This document shows positions 8,648 to 18,385 of a DNA stretch of 27,111 nt, piece after piece (within the stretch, counting starts at the first letter, position 1; every line of letters begins with the position of its first letter). The stretch lies in NCBI GenBank assembly GCA_015852425.1, contig JAAAIG010000126.1, positions 32,380-59,490 on the forward strand, given 5' to 3'. The notes under the pieces are model-generated. The model saw only the letters and a program-made list of their open reading frames with translations, made no database searches and was not told where the DNA came from. Position numbers and translations under genes: made by a program. The DNA comes from Gryganskiella cystojenkinii. Lineage: Eukaryota; Mortierellomycota; Mortierellomycetes; Mortierellales; Mortierellaceae.

Positions 8648-11256
8648 ATGTCAAAGACTTCGAGGGTTACAGTTAACCCTCTTCCATATGCAGACTTTCG
8701 CAGTGACACAGGTAACACGCAGAGCTGACCGATCCTCAGTTGCATATACTCCCTATAAACAACCCACTTCGGCATCCAGATCGATCGACTCTAAAAATCA
8801 GTCGCTTTCTCCCACTCTCCTTCCATCAAATTCCCTTTTGTCAACAGCAACGGCACCTACGCCCGAGATGTTTGCCGAGATGATGAAATCCTCTCTCGGG
8901 GACGATGTCTACAATGAGGACGATTCTGTCAAACGGCTGGAGAGATATGTTGCCGATCTCTGTGGCCACGATGCCGGTCTCTTTTGCTCGTCAGGGACCA
9001 TGGTAACACCGCGGGAAAAATTCTCCCCTCTCTTCCTTGCTCCTTGTTTCAATAATAGCGAACAGCTTTTTTTACATTCTATTTTTCTCTCTGTTTTTTT
9101 GCTCATCACGTAATGTTTTTTGCGGCCCCCTCAATATTTAGACGAACCAACTGGCTCTTCGCGTTCATCTCTGCGACCCTCCTCAATCAGCGATGGTCGA
9201 TATTCGCTCTCATGTCTTCAACTATGAGGCCGGTGGGATCTCTTTCCATTCCCAAGCTGCTGTCTACCCTGTAATGCCTTCGAATGGAGAGTTTATCACG
9301 GCCGAGGATGTTGCCGCGCGCTTGATCCTCGATGTCGATGTTCATTACGCACCCACACGTGTCATCTCGCTCGAGAACACACTCAACGGAACCATCATGC
9401 CTCTCGAAGAGATTGCCCGGATACGTGCCCTGGCTCTACAACATGGGATCAAGTTGCACCTGGATGGCGCCCGTCTCTGGCACGCCAGTATCACAACTGG
9501 AATCTCAATGGAAGAATACTGCAGCTATTTTGATACAGTCTCACTTTGTCTCTCCAAGGGCATAGGTGCCCCCATTGGCTCAATCCTTGTTGGGAGTGAT
9601 CGGACGATCAAAAAGGCGCGTCATTTCCGATTGTTGTTCGGGGGTGGTTGGCGTCAGGCTGGCTTCCTGGCTGAGGCTGCACTCTGGTGTATCAAGACTA
9701 ACTGGGCCACGATGGTCGAGACTCATCGTCAAGCACGGTGGCTTGAACGGGCATTTCAGCAGGTTGGTTGTCAGATAACGCACCCAGTCGATACAAACAT
9801 GATCTGGGTTGACACTTCCGATACCGGGTTCACGGTTGAGGAACTGATTGCTGAATTGAACAAGGAGGGGATAAAAATGAGTGGATCTGGATTCGCGGCT
9901 AGAGTGGTCCTGCATTATCAAATCTCGGACGAGGTTGTGCACAAGTTTATGGATGTCCTTCGGAGGATGGCGGGGACGCCTAAAATGAAGGTCATGGTGG
10001 ATCTGACGCAGACGACGATGCTAGAGAATCCGAATTGCATCTATGATGAAGACGAGGATCAACGACCAATATCTCCTCAACCACAGTTCTCGGCACTTGC
10101 GACACCGGCTCAACCTATCGTCTATGTTCATCAACAGTCTCAACCCTCCAGTCAACCAACATCACCTCAACCTTCTTGTTCTACTACCACAAAACCATCA
10201 ACCCCAACTCCACCTCAAAGGAGCCAAAACCTGAAGCATGATGACACCACTAGCAGTGCCAGTCACGACACCGAGTCAACTTTGGTTGCCCAAAAGATCA
10301 TCCCCCCTCAAAGATTCGACAGTTTAAACTCCGGGAGCTCGAACCTCCTCACCCGCCGAATCGTCCATATCACGACGACCGAGAGTTTGAACGACAGTGA
10401 TGAACCCTCCGCGGGCGATGATGAGGACCATCTGCAGTTTCGACGACACAGCATTATTGGATTTCCAAGCCCAAGACGTCTAGCCTTTGAGGCCTTGACG
10501 AGACGAACCTCCATTAACAGAGATCGACCTCTGTCTTTTATTGCGCTCGCGGACTCTGCGGTCCCTCGGTCGCCCTCACGAGAAAACCGACGATCAATGC
10601 AACTCCCTGCGAATTCATCCTCAATTCGATTGTCCAGACCTCTGAGCGCCTATGGAAATATCATGTTTCGAAAGACCAGTGAGGCTGATCTCATGGAGGA
10701 ACGACTCGCGGATCTGGACGATGAACAGATCTACTGGCGTGCTGGAGGGGGAGGAGCCGTGAGTCGATTTCAAGAGCATGACGCTCGGATCCTGAGAAGG
10801 AGTCAGTCCCTGAACCTAGGCGAGAATGGTAATGATGCAGCGATGCCCAGGATCTCTGCACACGGTCATCTGGATCATGAGGATCTGACGGATTGTGATG
10901 ACGATTACGGAATAGGGTCGTCTTCCAGTGGCTTGCCCTCTGCCGCGACTACGACATTGAGTCTTCCACGACTTTATCACAACCTCACGACGGAACCGAC
11001 GAGACGACAGAGAGTCGGTGCAGCCCAGAACTCCTCCGGTGCCAACACCCAGAGCAGCATCAATAGCAAGAACGGCAACAAGAACAACAAGACCAAGAGT
11101 AACAACAACGCGAGCAAGTCCTCTCCGGATCTCAGTCTGGACCATCAACAAAAGAATCTTCAATACCGGATCGCGCATAACTCCGCGAGCAAAGCATTCA
11201 AGCGCGCCAGCAGCAAGATTGTCCGTTGGGGGTCGCTTCTGACTCGTGAACCATAA
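8648..11256 (+). CDS. L-threonine aldolase with long disordered C-terminal extension
   Basis: Three exons (8648-8711, 8848-9002, 9142-11256) encode 777 residues. Residues 1 to about 350 are a PLP fold-type I threonine aldolase (threonine to glycine plus acetaldehyde): DFRSDT at 16-21 joins across intron 1 to ATAPTPEMF, LGDDVYNED, SSGTM at 69-73 joins across intron 2 to TNQLAL, FNYEAGG preceded by His97, LHLDGARLW with Asp181 and Arg184, and SLCLSKGIGAP with the PLP-binding Lys212. Fungal GLY1-type enzymes end near 380-390 residues. Here the frame stays open for about 425 more codons without a stop: Gln/Ser/Pro-rich, then acidic patches, then RRxS motifs (507-510, 527-530, 556-558, 583-586, 625-629), then an Asn/Lys-rich end. 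The acceptor at 8847 was chosen because an earlier in-frame one would break the family's DTxTxPTP motif. No targeting peptide is seen, so the enzyme is probably cytosolic. Confidence 0.9.
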
Positions 11257-11967
11257 AAACTATTTAATGACCTTGAAATGACCAAACCAAAACAATCATC
11301 ACCATCATCTCGACCTTATATCCTTTTCTCTTGAACTTAAAAGTTTTCACTACCACGGAACCACGCAGCCACCAAATAGAAAGAAAAAAGTAATCGAAAG
11401 TATATTATTACCTGAATGAGACGAAAAGGAGTGTTCTCTCACCATGCTCCCGTCTTTTTTGATATGAGTTGTAAGACTCTTTTTTAATTGTCAGGTGTGG
11501 CGAAGCTTTGATTCTTTCTTTCTTTTCTGCAAAACACTCTTTCTTTCCCCCATTTTTTTCTGCACTGCACCCTTTCCCCCCATCATTCGTTTCTGCAAAG
11601 TACCACCACCACCAAAGTTTCCACGAGCAAGTGTTATTCTAAAGGTATTTAACCATGGTTTTAACTTTTTTTTTTATTTTTTTTTGCCCAAGGTCCATGG
11701 CTGGTTGTTGTTGGCCCTGAATGCGATTCAGTAAGAGTGTCATTTCTTTCTTGTTCATGAATGGACCTGCGGAAGCCCGCCACTTCCTGACCCGTTTTGA
11801 ACATTACCCGTTGTCGCGTGGAAAGTTAGACTGTCATGGTAGCACATTTACTTTTGTTTGATGTATAGTCTTAAGAGTGAGTCTAGTTCCTTTCTGTCAT
11901 CGGAGGCTGTGGGAGTTGAGAGAACTGACAGAGAACAGAAGCAGAGAAGGACCTGCCTCCCTGAATC
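11257..11967. other. Intergenic region after threonine aldolase
   Basis: The 3' flank of the aldolase gene, with T-rich and C-rich low-complexity strips (11480-11700). A partial palindrome around AACCATGGTT lies near 11651. No gene is supported; the open frame at 11495-11734 is Phe/Leu-rich translation of T-tracts. Confidence 0.6.
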
Positions 11968-12519
11968 ATGTCGACCTATCTTTCCCTCAAAGTTTCCAGC
12001 GAGACAAGTCGAGTCCTTGTGCCAGATTCCTCGACTTGCAAATATTTTCTTAAAAAACAGGCTGAGCACTGGCATCCTGACGACTTTGAACGAAGCACGA
12101 CGTATATAGATCTCGATGTTTTTCTTGATAGCCTAGCAAGTATCTCCCGTAGTCGTGGCACCTCGGTATCAACCTTTGCCGGAGATATATTGAGATGCTT
12201 GTCAACAACGGATGGAGCAGGGTTCGTGAAGGACGTACACGAGAGGTTAGAGCTTTGGCAGATGGCACACTTGAATCAGCAATCCTGTTCCAAACTCCAG
12301 ACACAATATTTGACAGAGAATTACGGGTATCTTCTCAATGAGTTAAGGCTAAAGCAAAGAGAGTATTCGTGTATGAATGTGTGCTTTCGGTTTTGATGCA
12401 GAGATAAAATTGTCACTGTCCATTTCTAACAGCTAAAAAAAAACGCCTCGGACAGTGCAGCATCGTCAGCACATGTGACTTCATCACCTGTTCGCTTGAA
12501 TCGTGATGTCAAGGGTTGA
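11968..12519 (+). CDS. Small unrecognised protein, or 5' remnant of a broken gene
   Basis: From ATG at 11968 a frame of 137 codons runs to 12378, with balanced amino-acid composition and several predicted helices (FLKKQAEHWHPDDFE, DVFLDSLASISR, VKDVHERLELWQMAHLNQQ). If an intron at 12379-12432 (GTGTGC donor, TTCTAACAG acceptor, 54 nt) is removed, the frame joins in phase to about 28 Ser/Ala-rich codons ending in VRLNRDVKG and a TGA at 12517-12519. Without splicing the protein ends at 12396 (142 residues). I do not recognise a family; there is no signal peptide, membrane span or catalytic motif. Coding-like fragments in other frames continue downstream to about 13820, so this may be the still-open first part of a larger gene that has decayed. 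The intron is a guess based on phase and composition. Confidence 0.4.
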
Positions 12520-12546
12520 TGGGAAGAGTTAAGGAGCTTTGCAGAA

Positions 12547-13822
12547 TGACTGCGCTCGGGAACAAAGATACGGATGTAAAGAACATCTTGGACTCGTTTC
12601 GTGGACAAGTCTCGGAAGACCCCTCTTACGGACGTCGTGGATGAGCTATGCGTCCTTCTATCGACAAAGCCAGGGCGTCGTCCATTTGTGATGGTTCCTC
12701 TCGCGATGTAAGTGGACGTAGCTTAGACAGTATAAAAGGTGTATGTTTTTGAACGAGACAACTTCTGCAACGACAAGGAACAACGACTCATTTTTTGTTA
12801 TCTATTGATATGATAGTGTCATGACTAAGCTGCAGCACCTACGAGAAAGAACCTCGTTGATGCGACTCCATTGACAGAGCGATAGAATGATTCGCAAGCA
12901 ATTTCTTATCCAGAGAGTCTCATCACGAGGGCTCGCAGATGTCGAGTCAATACTCCGTCACCAAAGGAAGAGGAGCTTCACTGTCGGTTGCAGGAAGTAT
13001 TCAAGATCGTTGAAGGACAACAACTCGGTCAAGGATCCGTGACACCACTGGCTCATCTGCTCCGACGACATCATCTTGTAATGAATACGAATACAGCTGC
13101 CGCTGAGGGTGTTGCTGCGGTCCTGCTGGATGTGTTACGACCCGAAACTAGGACTGGTCTTGGATTTTTGTACACGAGCGGAAGGGTGATCATTGTGCCT
13201 GGAAGGACGACGTTTTCGTTCTGGCCTCTCGCAGATGCCCTTGAGATCAACATCTTCCTCTTCTCGACTCGCTGCTTCGTCAACAAATACCAACCGAGAA
13301 AAGGCACGGCAACACGGCCTATCGTGCATATCATCGACTTTGCTAAGGGCTGCTCGGCATATGCACCCACTCGCAGGCAGCATTGCAAGGTTTCGAGATG
13401 AGCCTCGCAAGAAGGCTAAAAGCCACAACAAAACCTACTTCGAAAAGGTCACCTGGGATGACTGTTACCGTGCGTTCAGAGAATTAAGGCAAGAATGCAA
13501 CCTTGATAGAAGCAGCCTCGATGAAAACCAAAGTACAGACGTCTGACACCCAATCTACTTTTCACTAATAGCCATGATTTCATAAAGAACCGCTTGCATT
13601 CTGGGCGAACCATTGCTATCAAGAAACTTGCCATCTTCCAAGCAGACAACGAAACTCGGACGTACTTCGAAAACTGCAATCGCTCCCACGACTGTCGGAC
13701 GATGTTGTGAAACTATTGAAGAGCAGGACCCAGGACAACATCATCAAGACAAATTGACCACGGATCTGACTCGTATCCTGGCCAAAGAAAAACGCCCAAT
13801 GAAGACCGTGGACGTTTTCTAG
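12547..13822 (+). pseudogene. Frame-broken continuation of an unrecognised gene
   Basis: Coding-like peptides follow one another on the plus strand but in different frames: ALGNKDTDVKNILDSFRGQ (about 12553-12610) and then DVVDELCVLLSTKPGRRPF near 12630-12690, each ended by stops; a longer open frame 12988-13401 with EVFKIVEGQQLGQGSVTPLA and DVLRPETRTGLGFLYTSGR; then KTYFEKVTWDDCYRAFRELR near 13430-13490; then SDVLRKLQSLPRLSDDVVKL near 13650-13715 next to DLTRILAKEKRPMKTVDVF ending at 13822. The peptides look like protein, but no splice set I could find joins them. This fits a gene inactivated by frameshifts and stops, probably together with 11968-12519. The family is unknown. Confidence 0.4.
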
Positions 13823-13859
13823 GAAGCAGTACGGAAAGACTTTAAGGACATCTGTGAAT

Positions 13860-14990
13860 TTTTTTTTCTCATTGGATGCAATGCGATATCTTATATGATC
13901 GACTTCGCTAACTTTTTTTGTGAATTTCGCGAAGTCTTCGGCACTTAATTCTTCCCCATCATGGCAGCATGTATCGCGAACGGACACGCAGTTGAAGGGT
14001 GGAAGTGAAGGGTGAGCATAATAAGAGGATAGTATCCTTTGTGATAATTGTGAGCTGCAGCCTGAGGTTCTATGGAAGCCATGATAGCAGGGTGTTTACA
14101 TAAGAACAAGCGGGTACAGTAGCCCTCGGATGCCGACTCGTTGTATCTGTGGGCGAGAATATTTGATGACGGCATGCCGCTGAACACCTCTTTTTCCTTC
14201 CATCGGTAACTGCATCTCTTGTTGAATGTTCTACACGTGGCTTTGCGCTCATCCTTTGGATTCATGTAACATTTCGTGTCGAATCACACAGTGGCGAGCA
14301 AGGTTGAGTAGTCACTAATTTGTCATAGTCGCAACTTGCTTTGGTCTGCTACACTGGAACCACGACCGGAAAATGCGACTGTCTGTTACTGTGAAGGGGC
14401 AGGGGGCTTGAGGTTGGCAACTTCGAGGCAAAGCGCATCGCAGCAACTAAGCCTGACGTGAGGTGTCAGCTGCACAAAACTATCAAGGTTATACGTCAAT
14501 CCTCCTCCAGCTGGAGAAATATGGAATTGAACGCCCTCCTCTTTTGTCGATACACAGCAAGAACTCAAGTCATGTGAAGGACTTTTGAAAGAAAAATAAT
14601 ACTTTATGAATCTTACATTGCACATATGGCGCTACCACTTGCAAGGCAACACTGCCGTTGTCTTTCGTGTCCGTCGAGGGAAGCGTATCTTCGTGGCGTC
14701 AAAGGCGTGTCCCATCTTGGTCCTTCCATCAACAGACAAGACAGCCCGCATCAGCAACCCAGTCGACACCCAAGGAAGGTCCACGCGCTGTCGAAAAGTA
14801 TTCTAAGAATGCATCAACCAACAAATTTTCGGCCGCTTGAGACACTTTATCATCACTTTGTGTTGCGTCAGTTACATGTTTTTGGACTTTTGACACAAAA
14901 GAGTATCTGAAGAACAGGGCTTTAACTACCGGTATCCGTAAGAGTAGAGAAGTCTTAACCAACCACCTTGAGTCTCTTGGTGTCACCAAT
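13860..14990 (-). pseudogene. Minus-strand coding-like debris, unrecognised
   Basis: On the minus strand the sequence shows disconnected protein-like stretches: SDDKVSQAAENLLVDAFLEY and GPSLGVDWVADAG (about 14870-14740), then VDGRTKMGHAFDATKIRF in another frame (about 14730-14670), then RYNESASEGYCTRLFL (about 14140-14095), then DGEELSAEDFAKFTKKVSEV in a different frame (about 13965-13900). Stops and frame changes lie between them. It may be one decayed gene or two. No family could be named, and no terminal repeats that would mark a transposon were seen. Confidence is low because antisense frames are also partly open. Confidence 0.25.
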
Positions 14991-15418
14991 ACGAAAGATT
15001 AGATTTTTCATTGGATTCTTTAGGATTCTTAGGTGTTGATCTGGAAGACAGCAGAAATCCCTTCCTACTCACCACTAGGAATTCACTAAGAGCTGCCCTT
15101 CGGCATATCACTTCCGAAGCATTAGCAATCACGATTCACAAGTCGCACAAAGGCCTGGGACAGTGCATTTTTTTTCTTGGAAGATTGTGTTTGTTTATTG
15201 ACACGCACACCAAAGAACTCGGGAAGCAGCCGATCCTTCGATAGTTCGATTGGGCGTAAAATCCCTTTTTCAATCTCTGCGAATAATAACACGCGCGAGC
15301 CCACAACTCCTTTTTCCTTCCTCTGTTTCCATTCTCACACGAATCATTCTTTGCATCCATTCGATTTCCGAAACTCCATATTCTCCACATTAAAATAACA
15401 CACAAAGACTCTTTTCGA
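14991..15418. other. Upstream region of the cytochrome P450 gene
   Basis: About 430 nt without a supported gene. The last 120 nt before the ATG are C/T- and A-rich (many CAC and TCC steps), like the leaders of the other genes here. No canonical TATA or CCAAT element is obvious close to the start. Confidence 0.5.
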
Positions 15419-17449
15419 ATGCCACAATTGAATTCAACTCTCATTCTGGGCTCCACCGTGGCTGCCGCCGCGATAGCCTTTGCTCTCAAATCGAGACCTA
15501 AACCCGAAAAGTCCGAGCTTGAGAAAAATTCGATTCCGGTCCCAGTCCCACATTATTATTTGCCCTGGCAGCTGGACTCAGTTCTCGTGTATATTCTCTC
15601 CACACTCGCTGGAGCAGATGAGCTTGAGATCCTGAGAAACGTCACGGCCGATACTGGATGCACAACAGTCAACCTCAAAGGGTTGAACAATGACTTCATT
15701 ATCGTCACAGAGCCCTCGAGCATTCAACATATCCTGGCAAAGCACCAGCCTAATTACGAGAAGGGACCCGAGTTCAATGCCATTTTTCACGAATTCCTTG
15801 GGTCGGGGATCTTTAATGCCGATGGTGATACCTGGAAAACTCAACGACAGTTAGCAAGGTAAGAGAAGAATAGAGCGTCTCGGAGAATTTTGTTTGGGAC
15901 GTCGCCCTTGCTCACGTGCCACTTCTCTATATATTTTTTTTGTCAGGCCTCACTTCCAAACGACTGAGTTCAAAGACGCAGCCCTCATCAACAAACATGT
16001 CAGTCAGTTACTCAAGGTCATTGATAAGCACTTAGATGCTTCCCCAAACGCCCCTCTTGATGTCCAGGTAAAAATAGCTTTACTTTTCTTACTTGGTGAA
16101 GAACGAACGAAGGCATTTTCTCTTTCTCATCGACCGTTGCGATTTTTTGGTGGTAAAACATACATACTAGAACCTCTTCTGTCGCTTCACCCTCGACGAA
16201 GCATCTGAATTCCTATTCGGTGAGACCGTTAACGCTCTTGAGAAGGAACATTCCGAGTTCTCGACTGCATTCAACTATGCGCAGAAGATCACGGCCTGGC
16301 GGTTCCGAGTACCCGCTTGGAAATACATTGTCCCCAAGAGACGATTCTTACGTGAGATCAAGGTCTTGGACGATTTCGTCTACAAGATCATCGATAACGC
16401 GATCGCACGAAAGGAAGAACGACTCAAGACCGCGGGAAAGACGGAACATGATGAAGAAGATGAAGAAGAGGGTCACGCCACACTCTTGGATCATTTTTTG
16501 AGTTTTCAAAAGGAGAACGACGAGATGTTGTCAAAGACGTATCTACGAGATATGTTGTTGAACTTTTTAATCGCAGGACGAGATACGGTAAGAAGAGCGT
16601 CTAGGATGAAATCATTGTTATTTCGTGTTTTTTGCCCGTTTGCCTTCGGTAGAGACTAAACTTTTGTACGTCGTTACGTTTTTATTGTAGACGGCATCGT
16701 TGTTATCTTGGACGATGTGGCATCTGACACAGCAGCCCAAGGTTCTTGAAAGACTGAATCAAGAAATTGACGAGGTTGTTGGACAGGATCGAGTTCCTGG
16801 ATATGACGATATCAAGAAGCTGAAGTAAGACTAAAGATGGAATGTTGAAGGGGATGGTAAATAGCCTGTGGCTCCTAACACTTATACCATCTTTTTTTTT
16901 GTAGGTACCAGAGACAGGTTGTCAACGAGGTCCTTCGCCTTTGTCCACCTGTGCCCTTCAACATGAGGTAAGAGCTACGTTTTGGGTGTGATGTACCAAG
17001 AGATCGTTGATCAATGGCATTGATACTTTGACTTTTCTCTCTTATTTTTGGTGGCAACAAACAGACAAAGTGTGGAAGAGGATGTACTTCCCAACGGATA
17101 CTACATTCCAGCCAAGACAATGGTGAGCTATAGTGCCTACACCACCCATCGCATGAAAGAGTACTGGGGTGAGGATGCACTCGATTTCGACCCTGACCGT
17201 TGGGGACCCGAGCGTGTAGGATCGATCAAACCGTTCATGTTTGTTCCCTTCCATGCCGGTCCTCGAATCTGCCTCGGCCAGAATCTGGCATACACAACGG
17301 CCCAACTGACCCTTACACGTCTGTTGCAGCGTTATGAGGTCAAAGCCTCTCCTGGTTTCAAGCCCGATCAATTTGGAGATATTGTTCTCTTTTCACGCAA
17401 CGGAGTCCAAGTGATGCTCCACAAGAAGAGTCCTACCTCAGAGCCGTAG
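15419..17449 (+). CDS. Cytochrome P450 monooxygenase, six exons
   Basis: Exons 15419-15858, 15947-16067, 16171-16587, 16691-16824, 16905-16967 and 17065-17449 join in phase into 519 residues, a full-length microsomal P450. Residues about 4-23 form the hydrophobic N-terminal anchor, expected to hold the enzyme on the ER facing the cytosol. Visible motifs are the C-helix WKTQR, I-helix AGRDT at 322-326, K-helix ExxR (EVLR, 379-382), FDPDRW near 433-438, and the haem loop FHAGPRICLG with the haem-ligand Cys461. It would use NADPH-P450 reductase electrons for monooxygenation. ARPHF after the C-helix and AGRDTTA resemble the fungal CYP52/CYP63-like fatty-acid or alkane hydroxylase group; this subfamily and the substrate are inferences. 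An acidic insertion HDEEDEEEG lies between the J-side helices before the I-helix. All introns are GT-AG, 80-103 nt. No partner genes of a metabolite cluster sit beside it. Confidence 0.93.
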
Positions 17450-18385
17450 ATGGGATGAAGAGAAGAGACGATAAGAGTAAAAAAGAATCGGAAGACAGGG
17501 GAGAGTCCACCGTGTTGTTGTCAGGAACATGTGTTTGTCAGCATCATTTCTTGATAATAGCTGAATACTATTGTAGTCATGCACACCGAATAATGGTGGC
17601 GGGAACAAAAGAAAACGTTTTCCAAATAAAACGAGAACCGTTGGACTTGCAGCCGTTGAAGAACCAACAAACTGGATGCAATTGGATGGGAGAGCGCATT
17701 TTCTGTCTCTTTTTATGCAATTGTGGTCAGCAAAGCACACATGCAGAGAGCCATCGCCTTTGTTTTTTTTTGCGTTTGTCTCCACATCACTCCCGTCTCT
17801 CTCCTTGGACCATTCCTCCTTTATCCCAAAAACAAGACTGCTTAGGTCAAAGGGGTGGACTAAAAGTAGCCAAAAAGACAAAAAAAAGAGCTGCGGTCTC
17901 TTTGTACCGAAGTCCCATCCTCGAGCACAAGCTGCAGCATCCCCCCTGTCCCTTTATCCCTTGTCCCTGTCCAGGTGAGCGACGGACTGACCTTGAAGTG
18001 AGCAGAAAAAAACCAGTGAGCCTGCACCTTTTTTTTCTCTGTTCTCTCTTTTTTTGCGTTGTTTCCCATCTTTTTTTTTGTATTGTCGACTGACTCTTCT
18101 CTTCTCTCCTTCTCTTTCTCTCAGTGTGCTTGTGTCCTTTCCGTTGTCTTTCCCCATTTTTTCAATCTCAATCTTTCTTTTCTGATTATTTTTTTTGCCC
18201 GCGCATCCTTCCTCTTCATCCATCTACATATCCTTCACTTCCCATCACAGCTCACTGAACGCGTGCGAGTCGTGTTTTTTGTGACATCCAAAAAAAAAAA
18301 AAAAACCTCGCTCTCTTTTTAATTCCTCCGTAAAACATCGCTCTCATCTCTCATCTGATAATCAAATCACTCCCCAACAACAACC
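17450..18385. other. Intergenic region with T-tract-rich promoter
   Basis: This holds the P450 3' UTR and the promoter/leader of the coiled-coil gene. From about 18010 to 18310 it is dominated by T- and CT-tracts plus an A-tract near 18290-18304, typical of highly pyrimidine-rich fungal promoters. The 213-codon open frame from 17455 has no family features and reads as noise. Confidence 0.6.
17625..17630 (+). terminator. AATAAA poly(A) signal after the P450 gene
   Basis: AATAAA about 176 nt after the P450 stop codon; the best match to a polyadenylation signal in the 3' flank. Confidence 0.45.

Noticed and set aside
8433..9113. 226-codon frame running through exons 1-2 of threonine aldolase
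   Set aside because: It reads through the CT-rich leader and intron 1; only the part from 8848 to 9002 is real aldolase sequence.
12730..12741. TATA-like sequence (AGTATAAAAGG)
   Set aside because: A good match to a TATA box, but no intact gene follows; only frame-broken relic sequence lies downstream.
17455..18093. 212-codon frame after the P450 gene
   Set aside because: It crosses the P450 poly(A) signal and T-tract promoter DNA, with no domain or start context.
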